A DNA stretch of 64,000 nt from JAYODW01 sp038116745. Its GTDB lineage: Bacteria > Pseudomonadota > Gammaproteobacteria > Ga0077536. The position numbers and the translations under genes are program-made. The stretch spans positions 62,001-126,000 of the forward strand of contig JAYODW010000003.1 of the NCBI GenBank assembly GCA_038116745.1, given 5' to 3'. Positions 26,601 to 35,527 of this stretch are shown in pieces; the first letter of the stretch is position 1; the number at the start of each line of letters is the position of its first letter. The notes beneath the pieces are model-generated. The model made no database searches. It was not told the DNA's origin and saw nothing but the letters and a program-made list of their open reading frames with translations.

Positions 26601-26949
26601 TATCGCCGGACACACGGCGGTGCGCGAATTCGTGTCGGGATGTCGCGAGCGGGGGATCAAGGTTGCTCTCTCAGGGTTCGGGCTATCTGCCGCGGCGCTG
26701 GACTATCTCAAGGCTGCACCGGTTGATTTTCTGAAGATAGATCCGGGCATCACGGACGAGCTTGACTCGAACCAGCTCAGCGGCAATGCGCTGCGCTGGG
26801 TTCAGGAGACCGCCCGGGCTATCGGTGCCCGGACCGTGGCGGAGCGTGTCGAATGCGCGTCTCTCGGCAGGCGTCTGCGCGAGTTCGAAGTCGATCTGCT
26901 GCAGGGAGATGGCATCCATCTGCCGGCCCCGCTGGACGGCGACGCCTGA
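23623..26949 (+). CDS. GAF/PAS-GGDEF-EAL signalling protein with degenerate EAL site
   Basis: 1108 residues, no membrane span evident. Order: a GAF-like N-terminus (20-160), PAS/PAC domains (about 170-295, 300-425, 430-545 and 555-680), GGDEF (685-855) and EAL (865-1105). The diguanylate cyclase loop RLGGDEF (GGDEF at 767-771) is intact, with FIDLDNFKLVND. In the EAL domain Glu897 of EALLR and the AERVE Glu remain, but the metal-binding DDFG motif is SGFG (Ser1017-Gly1018), so phosphodiesterase activity is doubtful. It probably makes cyclic di-GMP in response to a cytosolic cue. The start is a GTG with a weak ribosome site and could lie further downstream. Confidence 0.9.
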   Translation: MIYFRLPLNAHEAEGCHALPDAAPAGGNDAIFGLLEALTSSTGATAATLYLGTGEQSTLESSVGTACFGGGQQLRPLLLPVLLCPELAGEDAQASTQQNVGAGGEDGTLCLGLAVVTGSGEVLGSAFLIGLADDQQLSAPQAAQLQTLTKALANLLEYEQVTGNEFADLQARVHRSEALYARTPAMLHSFNGERRMVDVNQAWLDVMGYTRDEIIGQEPSTFMTEASLQYAREVTWPEFFRTGYSENVEYQYIKKDGAVIDVLVSAVLERDSDGNVLRSIAHVEDVTRRKAAERALHGSRDRLQNILQGTNAGTWEWNIKTGELRVDRRWAEIVGYELEELEPISIATWEKLAHPDDLKASEALLRLHFDGRTDSYQHVSRMRHKRGRWVTVRDYGMVTERDATGAPEWVRGTHIDISQFTELQARMEREQRFLKQTGTIAKVGGWSMVIGGEHITLTEEACRVFEIEVRPVHLLETITARMDASARDLFRQRTDAQAPFAESWELDSNIEAGAHGPKRVRLSCEPELRDGGVSLLTGAVQDISEQYSAERMVETVLQQRQATLDAIQDGVIFVGADGCVEWMNPAAQRLTHLSKVFAHGRPLSEVLPIVSEANGKPAAPLLERCLSQGRSYSRNGDTLLVVPAGAPVPVYETYSPVRRADGELAGAVVVFGDESETRAAALEMSFRAAHDALTGLANRAEFERCLTQAMEAQRIGAQVLSLLFIDLDNFKLVNDSCGHAAGDRLLVELAQLLRRCTRQEDLVARLGGDEFCVILGNCPEAEALLVAEKLCREVAAYQFHEQGQRYRVGASIGLVTHDGLMDQEALSGAGDKACYAAKKAGRNQVVVWRPEVGADQDHRRTEDWEKRVRHAMQDGSLKLFFQSAVAAAAPQEPAYREALLRLDDLEGGCVVASAFLPALERRGLMAEIDAWVVKQVADTLLASGSQRRSDGILAVNLSLQSMRDPAFHQKVWDTAVTLGSAASRLCFEIDEAHIAGHTAVREFVSGCRERGIKVALSGFGLSAAALDYLKAAPVDFLKIDPGITDELDSNQLSGNALRWVQETARAIGARTVAERVECASLGRRLREFEVDLLQGDGIHLPAPLDGDA

Positions 26950-27293
26950 CCCAGTCGGGGAGTTCTGCGTGTTGACGGTTGTAGCGGGGCACGTGAGCGT
27001 AGCGGCTACCGCCGATCCAGCGTGTCGCTCTGCCAGGGAGGCAGGTCGCAATCGGGAGGTTGGTTGGGCGATGGCGAGACAAGCAGCGGGCGAACAGCGC
27101 CGCAGCTGTGACGTTCTGCGAGCCTGTAGATCAGCGCTATAAACGACACCACGGAAGACCGTTCGGGCTCTGATTTCTGAGCCCTGTATGCCGGGGCCAG
27201 GCATCTCTGCAGTTGCGCTGGTGGTCAGGTGTGGCGCGAGCTTGATGTTTCCCAAGGCGTGCTAACCTCACTGCTCCTTGTTCCAGGCGCCCT
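26950..27293. other. Intergenic region before the hydantoinase-like gene
   Basis: 344 bases with no convincing gene on either strand. A CTATAAAC stretch near 27138 could be a -10 element, but no matching -35 at normal spacing was found. No hairpin with a T-run marks the end of the GGDEF-EAL gene. Confidence 0.4.
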
Positions 27294-30200
27294 GTGCACT
27301 CGTTGCTTATGATGGATTCAGACCCGGTCATGCACCCTCGCTGGCAGTTCTGGATCGACCGGGGTGGTACGTTCACCGATATCGTCGGCCGCGGCCCTGA
27401 CGGGCTGATCAAAACGCACAAGCTGCTCTCCGAGAATCCGGAGCAGTACCTTGATGCGGCGCTCGCGGGGATCAGAGATCTGCTCGGCCTGCGGCGCGAT
27501 GCGGTGATTCCGGCGGCGGCTATTGAATCCGTGAAGATGGGCACGACGGTGGCCACTAATGCGCTGCTCGAACGCAAGGGGGAGCCGACCGCGCTTTTCG
27601 TGACCCAGGGCTTCGGTGATGTGCTGCGCATCGGCTACCAGAACCGGCCGCAGCTGTTTGCGCTCGATATCGTGCTCCCAGAGCTGCTTTATTGCGAAGT
27701 GTGTGAGGTCCGCGAACGTCTGGGCGCACACGGCGACGTCGTCGTGCGGCTGGACGAAGAGCAGGTGCGGAAGGACCTCAAGCGTGTCTTTCGTGCCGGG
27801 CTGCGCTCGATTGCCATCGTTTTCATGCATGCCTACCGTTTTCCAGAACACGAGCAGCGCGTCGCCGCGCTCGCGCGCGAGGTCGGCTTCACCCAGGTTT
27901 CCGTGTCCCACGAGGTCAGTCCGCTGATGAAGATCGTCGGGCGGGGTGATACGACCGTGGTCGATGCCTACCTGTCTCCTATCCTGCGGCGCTATGTCGA
28001 CCGGGTGGTGGCAGAACTCGGTGGCGCGCGACTGATGTTCATGCAGTCCAGCGGTGGCCTCACCGATGCGACGGTGTTCCAGGGTAAGGACGCCATCCTG
28101 TCTGGGCCCGCCGGCGGGATCGTCGGTGCGGCGCGGACCGCCGCCGCCGCCGGCTTCGAGGCGGTAATCGGCTTTGACATGGGGGGTACCTCGACCGACG
28201 TGTCGCACTACGCCGGCGAGTTTGAACGCGCTTTCGAGACCGAGGTCGCCGGCGTGCGCATGCGCGCGCCGATGATGAGCATTCATACCGTCGCTGCCGG
28301 TGGCGGTTCGATTCTGCACTTCGATGGCGCGCGCTACCGCGTAGGGCCTGATTCGGCAGGTGCCGATCCGGGACCAGCATGTTACCGGCGCGGCGGGCCG
28401 CTGACCGTGACTGACGCCAACGTCATGCTGGGTAAGGTGCATCCGGCATTTTTTCCACACTGTTTCGGACCGCAGGGTGACCAGCCGCTGGATGCCGAAC
28501 TCGTCCGTTCGCGATTTGACGAACTCGCCGCGGAGATCCGGTCCCAGACCGGCGACGCACGCTCCGCGGAGGACGTTGCGGAGGGTTTTATCGCAATCGC
28601 GGTCGACAACATGGCCAACGCGATCAAGCGGATCTCGGTGCAGCGCGGTCATGACGTCACGCGCTACACCCTGTGCTGCTTCGGCGGGGCGGGCGGTCAG
28701 CACGCCTGCCTCGTGGCTGACGCGCTGGGGATGGAGCGGGTCCTGATCCATCCCTATGCCGGGGTGCTATCGGCCTACGGGATGGGCCTCGCCGATGTGA
28801 CCGCGATGCGCGAGCGGGCGATCGAGGCGCGCCTGGGTTCCGGTGAGAAGGCGCTGCTCGAAACGGTCATCGCTGAGCTGGCAAAGGCGGCCTGCGATGA
28901 GCTTGAAAGCCAGGGGATTGCCCCCGATGCGATCACGCTGCAGCGGCGGGTGCATCTGCGCTACGAGGGCACCGATGCAGCGCTACTGGTGCCATACAGC
29001 TCGGCTGAGGCGATGCGGGAAGCTTTCGAAACCGCCTACCGACGTGGTTTCGGGTTTCTCATGCCCGATCGCGCGCTTACGGTCGAGGCGGTCTCGGTCG
29101 AAGCGCTGGGTGGCTCCGGCCACGGCGAGGAGACCGAAGGGTGCCCGTCTGCCGCGACCGCGGACAACGCCTCGCCGGCATCAGGGACGGCTATCGCGCA
29201 GGTGCGCATGTTCAGCGGCGGCGTGGCCCACGAGGCACCGGTGTATCAGCGCGAGCAGCTTGTCGCGGGACGCGGTGTGGCCGGCCCGGCCATGATTGCC
29301 GAGGCCAACGCGACGACGGTGGTCGAGCCTGGCTGGGAGGCGGTGCTCAGTGCACGCGGCGATCTCGTGCTGAGCCGGGTGGTGGCGCGACCATCACGAG
29401 TGGCCATCGGCACCCGCGCCGATCCGGTGATGCTCGAGATCTTCAACAACCTTTTCATGTCTATTGCCGAACAGATGGGCGCCACCCTGGCGAAGACGGC
29501 TTACTCGGTGAACATCAAGGAGCGTCTCGATTTCTCCTGCGCGCTGTTCGACGCCGATGGCAGCCTGATTGCGAACGCGCCGCACATGCCGGTCCATCTC
29601 GGCTCGATGGGGGAATCGGTGAAGTGCGTGATAGCCGACAACGCCGGGCGCATGCGGCCCGGCCAGGTCTACATGCTGAACGACCCTTATCGTGGCGGGA
29701 CGCACCTGCCTGACATCACGGTGATTACGCCGGTGTTTGATGCTGCCGGCGAACGGCTGCTGTTTTATGTCGGTTCGCGCGGGCATCACGCGGATGTCGG
29801 CGGCATCACGCCAGGATCGATGCCGCCGACCAGCCGCACGGTGGACGAAGAGGGGGTGCTGGTCAGCAATTTCCTGCTCGTTGAAAACGGCGAGCTGCGC
29901 GAGCACGCCACCGTTGATCTGCTGCAATCGGGTCGCTGGCCGGCGCGCAACGTGGCGCAGAACCTGGCCGATCTGCGCGCCATGATTGCGGCGAACGAGA
30001 AAGGCGTACAGGAGCTGCGCCGCATGGTGGCGCAGTTCGGCCTTGAGACTGTGCATGCCTACATGGCCCATGTGCAGGACAACGCCGAAGAGGCGGTGCG
30101 CCGCGTGATTGAGGCGCTCAGGGACGGTCACTTCGTGTGCGAACTCGACAATGGTGCACGCATTGAGGCCTCCATCCGCGTGGACCGTGCGCGGCGCCGG

Positions 30201-30947
30201 GCGGTGATTGATTTCACCGGGACCAGCACCCAGCTCGAAGACAATTTCAATGCGCCGACGGCGGTCACCATGGCGGCCGTGCTGTACGTGTTTCGCACGC
30301 TGGTTGTGGACGATATTCCTCTCAATGCCGGCTGTCTGAAACCGCTTGAGGTCCGGATCCCTGCAGGTTCGCTGCTCAATCCGCGTTATCCGGGCGCGGT
30401 AGTGGCGGGTAACGTCGAGACGTCCCAGTGTGTGACCGATACCCTTTACGGCGCGCTCGGCGTGATGGCGGCTGCGCAGGGCACCATGAACAACTTCACT
30501 TTCGGCAATGCCCGTTACCAGTATTACGAAACCCTGTGCGGCGGGTCCGGTGGTGGACCCACCTGGGATGGCTGCGATGCGGTGCACACGCATATGACCA
30601 ATTCCCGTCTGACCGATCCGGAGGTCCTGGAGTGGCGGTTTCCGGTGCGCCTGGAACGCTTTGAGATTCGACGCGGCAGCGGCGGCGCTGGACGCCACCG
30701 CGGCGGCGACGGTACCGAGCGGCAGATCCGTTTTCTCGAGCCTATGACGGCCGCTATCCTGGCGGGTCGGCGGCGCGTGCCCCCGTACGGCATTGCGGGC
30801 GGAGCAAGCGGCGCCCCGGGACGCAACTGGGTGGAGCGCACCGATGGCCGCAGAGAGGATTTCGGGCCGACCCATGAAGTGGAGATGCAGGCCGGGGACG
30901 TGTTTGTGATCCAGACCCCGGGCGGCGGAGGCTACGGCGCGCCCTAG
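27294..30947 (+). CDS. Fused hydantoinase A/B (5-oxoprolinase-like)
   Basis: 1217 residues, matching the single-chain 5-oxoprolinase type. The HyuA-like half (1-690) has FWIDRGGTFTDIVGR, MGTTVATNALLERKG, FGDVLRIGYQNRP, GFDMGGTSTDVSHY and CCFGGAGGQHACLVADALG, the ATP-using actin-like fold. The HyuB-like half (700-1210) has PVMLEIFNNLFMSIAEQMG, NIKERLDFSCALFD, PYRGGTHLPDITVITPVF and GGSGGGPTWDGCDAVHTHMTN. The family opens cyclic amides or carboxylates ketones using ATP. Starts GTG 27294, ATG 27309/27312 and ATG 27330 are all possible; none has a clear ribosome site. Whether the substrate is oxoproline, a hydantoin or a ketone cannot be settled here. Confidence 0.87.
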   Translation: MHSLLMMDSDPVMHPRWQFWIDRGGTFTDIVGRGPDGLIKTHKLLSENPEQYLDAALAGIRDLLGLRRDAVIPAAAIESVKMGTTVATNALLERKGEPTALFVTQGFGDVLRIGYQNRPQLFALDIVLPELLYCEVCEVRERLGAHGDVVVRLDEEQVRKDLKRVFRAGLRSIAIVFMHAYRFPEHEQRVAALAREVGFTQVSVSHEVSPLMKIVGRGDTTVVDAYLSPILRRYVDRVVAELGGARLMFMQSSGGLTDATVFQGKDAILSGPAGGIVGAARTAAAAGFEAVIGFDMGGTSTDVSHYAGEFERAFETEVAGVRMRAPMMSIHTVAAGGGSILHFDGARYRVGPDSAGADPGPACYRRGGPLTVTDANVMLGKVHPAFFPHCFGPQGDQPLDAELVRSRFDELAAEIRSQTGDARSAEDVAEGFIAIAVDNMANAIKRISVQRGHDVTRYTLCCFGGAGGQHACLVADALGMERVLIHPYAGVLSAYGMGLADVTAMRERAIEARLGSGEKALLETVIAELAKAACDELESQGIAPDAITLQRRVHLRYEGTDAALLVPYSSAEAMREAFETAYRRGFGFLMPDRALTVEAVSVEALGGSGHGEETEGCPSAATADNASPASGTAIAQVRMFSGGVAHEAPVYQREQLVAGRGVAGPAMIAEANATTVVEPGWEAVLSARGDLVLSRVVARPSRVAIGTRADPVMLEIFNNLFMSIAEQMGATLAKTAYSVNIKERLDFSCALFDADGSLIANAPHMPVHLGSMGESVKCVIADNAGRMRPGQVYMLNDPYRGGTHLPDITVITPVFDAAGERLLFYVGSRGHHADVGGITPGSMPPTSRTVDEEGVLVSNFLLVENGELREHATVDLLQSGRWPARNVAQNLADLRAMIAANEKGVQELRRMVAQFGLETVHAYMAHVQDNAEEAVRRVIEALRDGHFVCELDNGARIEASIRVDRARRRAVIDFTGTSTQLEDNFNAPTAVTMAAVLYVFRTLVVDDIPLNAGCLKPLEVRIPAGSLLNPRYPGAVVAGNVETSQCVTDTLYGALGVMAAAQGTMNNFTFGNARYQYYETLCGGSGGGPTWDGCDAVHTHMTNSRLTDPEVLEWRFPVRLERFEIRRGSGGAGRHRGGDGTERQIRFLEPMTAAILAGRRRVPPYGIAGGASGAPGRNWVERTDGRREDFGPTHEVEMQAGDVFVIQTPGGGGYGAP

Positions 30948-30966
30948 GTTTCCGCGCCGGTCTTCC

Positions 30967-31272
30967 GTGAAGTCGTTACCGCCCACGGTGCGCGCTTACC
31001 GGCAGACGCCGGTTTTCAGCGAGGAAGATGTGCCCGCAGGTCTGTTGGCCGAGCACACGACCAAATCCGGCACCTGGGCGCGGATCGTGGTGCTCGAAGG
31101 GGTGCTGCGCTACCGCATTTTTACGTCGGAGCCGGAGGAGGTCCGGCTGACGCCCTACTGCGTGGGCATTGTCGAGCCGGGGGTGGTGCACTCGGTGTTT
31201 CCGCTCGGCGCGGTGCGCTTTTATGTTGAGTTTCTGCGGGAGGACAACAGCACTCTCTCCGCGGGGCACTGA
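30967..31272 (+). CDS. DUF1971 (YeaR/TehB-N-like) cupin protein
   Basis: 101 residues, a small cupin-like barrel: LPPTVRAYRQTPVFSEEDVPAGLLAEHTT, TWARIVVLEGVLRYRI, GIVEPGVVHSVFPLGAVRFYVEF. Family members are short proteins, sometimes fused to tellurite methyltransferase TehB. Function is not established; a ligand- or metal-binding role is usual for the fold. GTG start, 19 bases after the hydantoinase stop, so probably co-transcribed. Confidence 0.75.
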   Translation: MKSLPPTVRAYRQTPVFSEEDVPAGLLAEHTTKSGTWARIVVLEGVLRYRIFTSEPEEVRLTPYCVGIVEPGVVHSVFPLGAVRFYVEFLREDNSTLSAGH

Positions 31273-31385
31273 ACACGACAGCGGCCGGCAGGACATGCGA
31301 CACTGCCCCCACGCAACAACCGGTCGATGGGTGCGGATGTGCTCTGCGACCCGGTGAAATCCGTTTGATGAATCAGGGGTATGCC

Positions 31386-32996
31386 ATGGACCAGCAGAAA
31401 AAAGGACAGACAGACTACGACGCGATTGTGATCGGAGCCGGCTTCGGCGGCCTGCGCATGCTGCATGAGCTGCGTGAGCTCGGATTAACCGCACTGGTGG
31501 TTGAGGCGGGAACTGACGTCGGCGGCACCTGGTACTACAACCGCTATCCCGGGGCCCGGACCGACAGCGAAGCCTGGCTCTATGCCTTTTCCTTTTCGCA
31601 GGAGATCCAGGACCGTTGGGACTGGGCCGAGCGCTTTCCCAGTCAGGGGGAGGCCCTGTCTTACCTGCAGTACGTCGCCGAACACTGCGATATGCGTAAG
31701 GACATCCGGTTCAGTACCCGGGTAACCGGTGCGTGTTACCAGGAGTCTGACGACCGCTGGGAGGTGGCCACCGATGACGGTAAGACCCTGACGTGCCGTT
31801 ATTTCATTACCGCGACAGGACCCCTGTCGACGCCGTATCGACCGAACTTTCCCGGGATCGATGAGTTCCGCGGTGAGTGGTACCTGACGGGCAACTGGCC
31901 GAAAGAGCCGGTGAGCTTCAACAATAAACGGGTCGCTGTGATCGGCACCGGCGCCACGGCCGTCCAGGCGATCCCGCTGATCGCACAGACCGCGGCGGAG
32001 GTGACCGTCTTCCAGCGCACGCCGAATTACGTTCTGCCGGCGCGTAACGCGCCGCTGAGCGACCACGATCGTGAGCGCTACCGCAAGAACTATGACGCTA
32101 TCTGGGCGCGCACCCGTGAGCAGGCGTTTGCGTTCGATTTCAATGACGCCGGGCGTAACCTGGGGGATGTCTCACCGGAGGAGTGCCGCCGCATTCTCGA
32201 GCGCGGCTGGGAGATCGGTACCTTCCGTTTCCTGTTTGAGACCTTCGACGACATTTTCGTCGACGAGCATGCCAACGAAGTCGTGTCAGAGTTCGTGCGC
32301 GACAAGATCCGCTCGATCGTGACCGATCCCGAAACCGCCGAGCTGCTCTGTCCTAAGGATCATCCCCTCGGGGCCAAGCGTCCGCCGCTGGGACACTTCT
32401 ATTACGAGACCTTCAACCGCGACAACGTGAAGCTGGTCAATATCCGTGACAACCCGATCACCGGGATCAGCGAGAAGGGTGTGCTGGTGGGCGATGCAGA
32501 GTACGAGGCGGACCTCATCGTCTTCGCCACCGGATTCGACGCCGTGACGGGCACGCTCAACCGGCTCGATATCCGTGGCCGCGATGGTGTGGCGCTGAAT
32601 GACCGGTGGCTGGGCGGACCGAGTACCTATCTCGGGATCACGGTGGACGGCTTTCCGAACCTGTTCATGGTCGGCGGCCCGCAGACGCCTTTCGCCAATA
32701 TCCCGGTGATCATCGACGGCTGCGTCGACTGGATCGGGCGCGCCATCAAGCATCTGCGCGACTCCGGCAGCGCGGTCATGGAGCCGCGCTCAGAGGCCGT
32801 GAGCAGCTGGGGCCAGCATATGAACGAGCTGGTGAATATGACGGTGCTGCCGCGCTCTCAGGGCTCCTGGTTCATGGGCGGCAACATACCCGGCAAGCCG
32901 CGTGCGGTGCTCTTCTACTTCGGCGGCGCCGGTAACTACCGCAAGGAATGCGACGCGGAAGCGGAGAGCGGGTACCCGGAATTCAAGGTCGCCTGA
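31386..32996 (+). CDS. Baeyer-Villiger-type flavin monooxygenase, copy 2
   Basis: 536 residues. IGAGFGGLRMLHEL (FAD), GGTWYYNRYPGARTD, VIGTGATAVQ (NADP), VFATGFDAVTG. The Arg of GAKRP matches the catalytic position of phenylacetone monooxygenase. The type I fingerprint reads FRGEWYLTGNWP, so the His is Leu167. I chose the ATG at 31386 because AGGGG lies 6 bases upstream; TTG 31365 or ATG 31368 would add six or seven residues. It stands between the DUF1971 gene and the convergent ketopantoate reductase-like gene. Substrate not known. Confidence 0.88.
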   Translation: MDQQKKGQTDYDAIVIGAGFGGLRMLHELRELGLTALVVEAGTDVGGTWYYNRYPGARTDSEAWLYAFSFSQEIQDRWDWAERFPSQGEALSYLQYVAEHCDMRKDIRFSTRVTGACYQESDDRWEVATDDGKTLTCRYFITATGPLSTPYRPNFPGIDEFRGEWYLTGNWPKEPVSFNNKRVAVIGTGATAVQAIPLIAQTAAEVTVFQRTPNYVLPARNAPLSDHDRERYRKNYDAIWARTREQAFAFDFNDAGRNLGDVSPEECRRILERGWEIGTFRFLFETFDDIFVDEHANEVVSEFVRDKIRSIVTDPETAELLCPKDHPLGAKRPPLGHFYYETFNRDNVKLVNIRDNPITGISEKGVLVGDAEYEADLIVFATGFDAVTGTLNRLDIRGRDGVALNDRWLGGPSTYLGITVDGFPNLFMVGGPQTPFANIPVIIDGCVDWIGRAIKHLRDSGSAVMEPRSEAVSSWGQHMNELVNMTVLPRSQGSWFMGGNIPGKPRAVLFYFGGAGNYRKECDAEAESGYPEFKVA

Positions 32997-33015
32997 AGCC
33001 GGCCTGAGTCCGCGC

Positions 33016-33999
33016 TCAGGACGCCCGGCAGCCGGCGCTCTGAGCGCGTTGCTGCACCAGCGCGAGCACCATATCGAGCGTCGGCGTGGGCGTGCCGGTG
33101 AGGCGGCCAAGTTCCTGCACGGCCGTCACCAGCGCATCTATTTCCAGCGGCCGGCCGCGCTCCAGGTCCTGCAGCATGGACGTCCTGTGCTCACCCACCT
33201 CGCGGGCGCCTTCGATGCGGCGCTCGACGTCAATCGCAAAGCGTACGCCCAGCGCCTTGCCTACGGCCTCGGCTTCGAGCATGAGGGTGCGGACGATGGC
33301 GCATACCCCCGGGTCGTCGAGCATCGCCGCGATAGTCGCGCCGGTGAGCGCGCTGACCGGGTTCAGGCTGCAGTTACCCCACAGCTTGATCCAGATCTCG
33401 TCGCGGATCCGAGGCCTTACAGGTACCCGGAATCCGGCGCTGCTGAGGGCCTGCGCCAGCGTCTGTACGCGCTCGCTCTTCGTGCCGTCGGGTTCGCCCA
33501 GCGCAAAGCGGTTGCCATGGTCGTGACGCACGACGCCGGGCGCAACGAGCTCCGCAGCCGGGTAGACCACGCAGCCGAGCGCCCGCGCCGGACCGATAAC
33601 GTCCCACTGCAGGTTGCCGGGATCGACGCTGCTCAGGCGGGTGCCGTCGAGCGCGCCGCCGTGCCGATAGAAATACCACCACGGCACGCCGTTCTGCGCC
33701 GTGACCACGCTGGTGTCGGCGCCGAGCAGGGGGGCCATGTGCCCGGCAACCCTGGCGGCTGCGGGAGCTTTCAGCGCGAGGATGACAAAATCCTGTTCGC
33801 CTGCCGCGGCCGGGTCGTCGGTAGCGGACACCCGTGCGACCCGGGTTTCACCGCCGATCAGCAGCGTGAGTCCGTTTTGACGAATTGCTTCGAGCTGCGC
33901 GCCGCGGGCGATACAGGTGACCTCCGCCGCGCCGCTGCGCGCCAGTTCCACGGCCAGATAGCCGCCGATCGCGCCGGCGCCATAGATGCAGATCTTCAC
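33016..33999 (-). CDS. 2-dehydropantoate 2-reductase-like protein (ApbA/PanE family)
   Basis: 327 residues. KICIYGAGAIGGYLAVELA is the NADP-binding Rossmann motif, ILALKAPA the second strand, and VVTAQNGVPWWYF the active-site region. The C-terminal helical domain has IWIKLWGNCSLNPVSALTGAT with the Lys and Asn used in ketopantoate reductase. The family reduces ketopantoate or related 2-keto acids. The conserved pantothenate context is absent; it follows an acyl-CoA ligase by 16 bases on the same strand, so it may act on a catabolic keto or hydroxy acid. The start is GTG 33999 at the Rossmann motif, with no clear ribosome site. Confidence 0.83.
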   Translation of the reverse strand: MKICIYGAGAIGGYLAVELARSGAAEVTCIARGAQLEAIRQNGLTLLIGGETRVARVSATDDPAAAGEQDFVILALKAPAAARVAGHMAPLLGADTSVVTAQNGVPWWYFYRHGGALDGTRLSSVDPGNLQWDVIGPARALGCVVYPAAELVAPGVVRHDHGNRFALGEPDGTKSERVQTLAQALSSAGFRVPVRPRIRDEIWIKLWGNCSLNPVSALTGATIAAMLDDPGVCAIVRTLMLEAEAVGKALGVRFAIDVERRIEGAREVGEHRTSMLQDLERGRPLEIDALVTAVQELGRLTGTPTPTLDMVLALVQQRAQSAGCRAS

Positions 34000-34015
34000 G
34001 CCGCGCGCCGCCGCT

Positions 34016-35527
34016 CTACAGGCCCAGTTTTTCGTGCAGGCCGATACGCTGCACCTTGCCAGTCGCCCCCTTGGGGATCTCTTCCAGGATAAGTACCTGC
34101 CGGGGCACTTTGAAATCCGCCAGGCGCACGGCGGCGAACCCACGCAGCTCGTCCGTGCTCGCCTGCGCGCCTTCGCGCAGGACGACGGCCGCTGCGACCT
34201 CTTCGCCGAGCTTGTCATGTGGCACGGCGAAGGTCACCGCCTGGGCCACGGCCGGATGGTCGAGCAGGACCTCATCGACCTCCCGCGGACTGATCTTCTC
34301 GCCGCCGCGGTTGATGATCTCCTTAAGCCGTCCAGTCAGGGCGAGATAGCCGTCGGCATCGATGACACCCTGATCCCCGGTGCGGAACCATCCGGCGCTG
34401 AACGCGTCTGCGTTCGCGCCCGGATTGCTCTCGTAACCGGCGGTCACGTTAGGGCCACGGATCACGACTTCTCCGATCTCTCCGTCGGCGAGGAGCTGCC
34501 CGTCGGCATCCATGATGGCGACTTCCGGACCGGCGGGCAGTCCGACTGCGCCGGGCTTGCGCGCCGCCGGGGGCAAAGGGTTAGAGGTCATCTGATGCGC
34601 GGCCTCGGTCATGCCGTAGGCCTCGATGACCGGACAGCCGAAGGCGGCTTCCAGCTCCGCCATGACCTGCGGCGGCAGCGAGGAAGAGGACGACCGGATG
34701 AGGCGCAGCGCGAGGCGGCTGATCAGCTCGGCCTGACGCGCTGCGCGGGCAAGGATCGCCTGGTGCATGGTGGGGACGGCGGTGTACCAGGTGGGCGCGG
34801 CGTCCTCCAGCCAGCTGAACACGCGCAGCGCGTTGAAGCCCGGGGTGCAGTACACCGAGCCACCAGCGGCGAGGCTCGACAGCACGGCCGCGATCAGGCC
34901 GTGAATGTGGAACAGCGGCATGATGTTCAGGCAGCGATCGTCCGGCGTCAGCGCCAGCGAAGCGCCGATGTGACGGGCAGACGCGCAGATGTTGGTGTGG
35001 CTCAGAGGCACGATTTTCGGGCGTGAAGTCGTGCCGGAGGTGTGCAGCACGAGGGCGGTGTCCTCAGGCGCCGCGGGACCACCATGGCTGATCGTGCGGT
35101 CGCCGGTGGGCAGGGTGAAAGCGCCGGCGGGCGCGTCTTCTGCAACCGCGATTTCATACACCGGCACACCGAGTTCGCTGGCGACGTCGCGCGCGGGCGA
35201 CGTGCTGCCGGTTTCGATCAGCAAGGCCCGGGCGTTCAGATCCTCCAGATAAAACCTGAATTCCTCGGCACGATAGGCCGGATTCAGCGGTGCCGTGGTC
35301 GCGCCCGCGGCCACGGCAATAAACGCAGCTGCCATTTCCGGACCGTTGGGCAGCACGATCGCTACCCGATCATTGCGGCCGATCCCCAGCCGGTTGAGCC
35401 CGGCGATGGTGTCAGCGATCAGCGCGCGCAGGGCGGCGTAGTGCAGCACAGGGCGCTGCGGCGCACAGAGCGCGACAGCGTCATCTGGTGCTGCGTGCAG
35501 CAGTTCGCGCAGGGTGACGGCGGACAT
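34016..35527 (-). CDS. AMP-forming acyl-CoA ligase
   Basis: 503 residues of the ANL superfamily. Motifs: LVLHTSGTTSRPKIVPLSH (P-loop), EAYGMTEAAHQ, GWFRTGDQG, GRLKEIINRGGEKISP and a C-terminal PKGATGKVQR with the catalytic Lys. It would activate a carboxylic acid to its CoA thioester with ATP. The shape is close to the oxalate-CoA ligase/FadD-like branch, but substrate is not certain. AGGAG lies 12 bases before the ATG. It heads a two-gene unit with the ketopantoate reductase-like gene. Confidence 0.88.
   Translation of the reverse strand: MSAVTLRELLHAAPDDAVALCAPQRPVLHYAALRALIADTIAGLNRLGIGRNDRVAIVLPNGPEMAAAFIAVAAGATTAPLNPAYRAEEFRFYLEDLNARALLIETGSTSPARDVASELGVPVYEIAVAEDAPAGAFTLPTGDRTISHGGPAAPEDTALVLHTSGTTSRPKIVPLSHTNICASARHIGASLALTPDDRCLNIMPLFHIHGLIAAVLSSLAAGGSVYCTPGFNALRVFSWLEDAAPTWYTAVPTMHQAILARAARQAELISRLALRLIRSSSSSLPPQVMAELEAAFGCPVIEAYGMTEAAHQMTSNPLPPAARKPGAVGLPAGPEVAIMDADGQLLADGEIGEVVIRGPNVTAGYESNPGANADAFSAGWFRTGDQGVIDADGYLALTGRLKEIINRGGEKISPREVDEVLLDHPAVAQAVTFAVPHDKLGEEVAAAVVLREGAQASTDELRGFAAVRLADFKVPRQVLILEEIPKGATGKVQRIGLHEKLGL

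Noticed and set aside
27318..28751. 477-codon open frame on the minus strand
   Set aside because: Antisense shadow of the hydantoinase A half, with composition typical of the reverse frame.
29394..30986. 530-codon open frame on the minus strand
   Set aside because: It is antisense to the hydantoinase gene and has no recognisable domain; long antisense frames are expected in GC-rich coding DNA.
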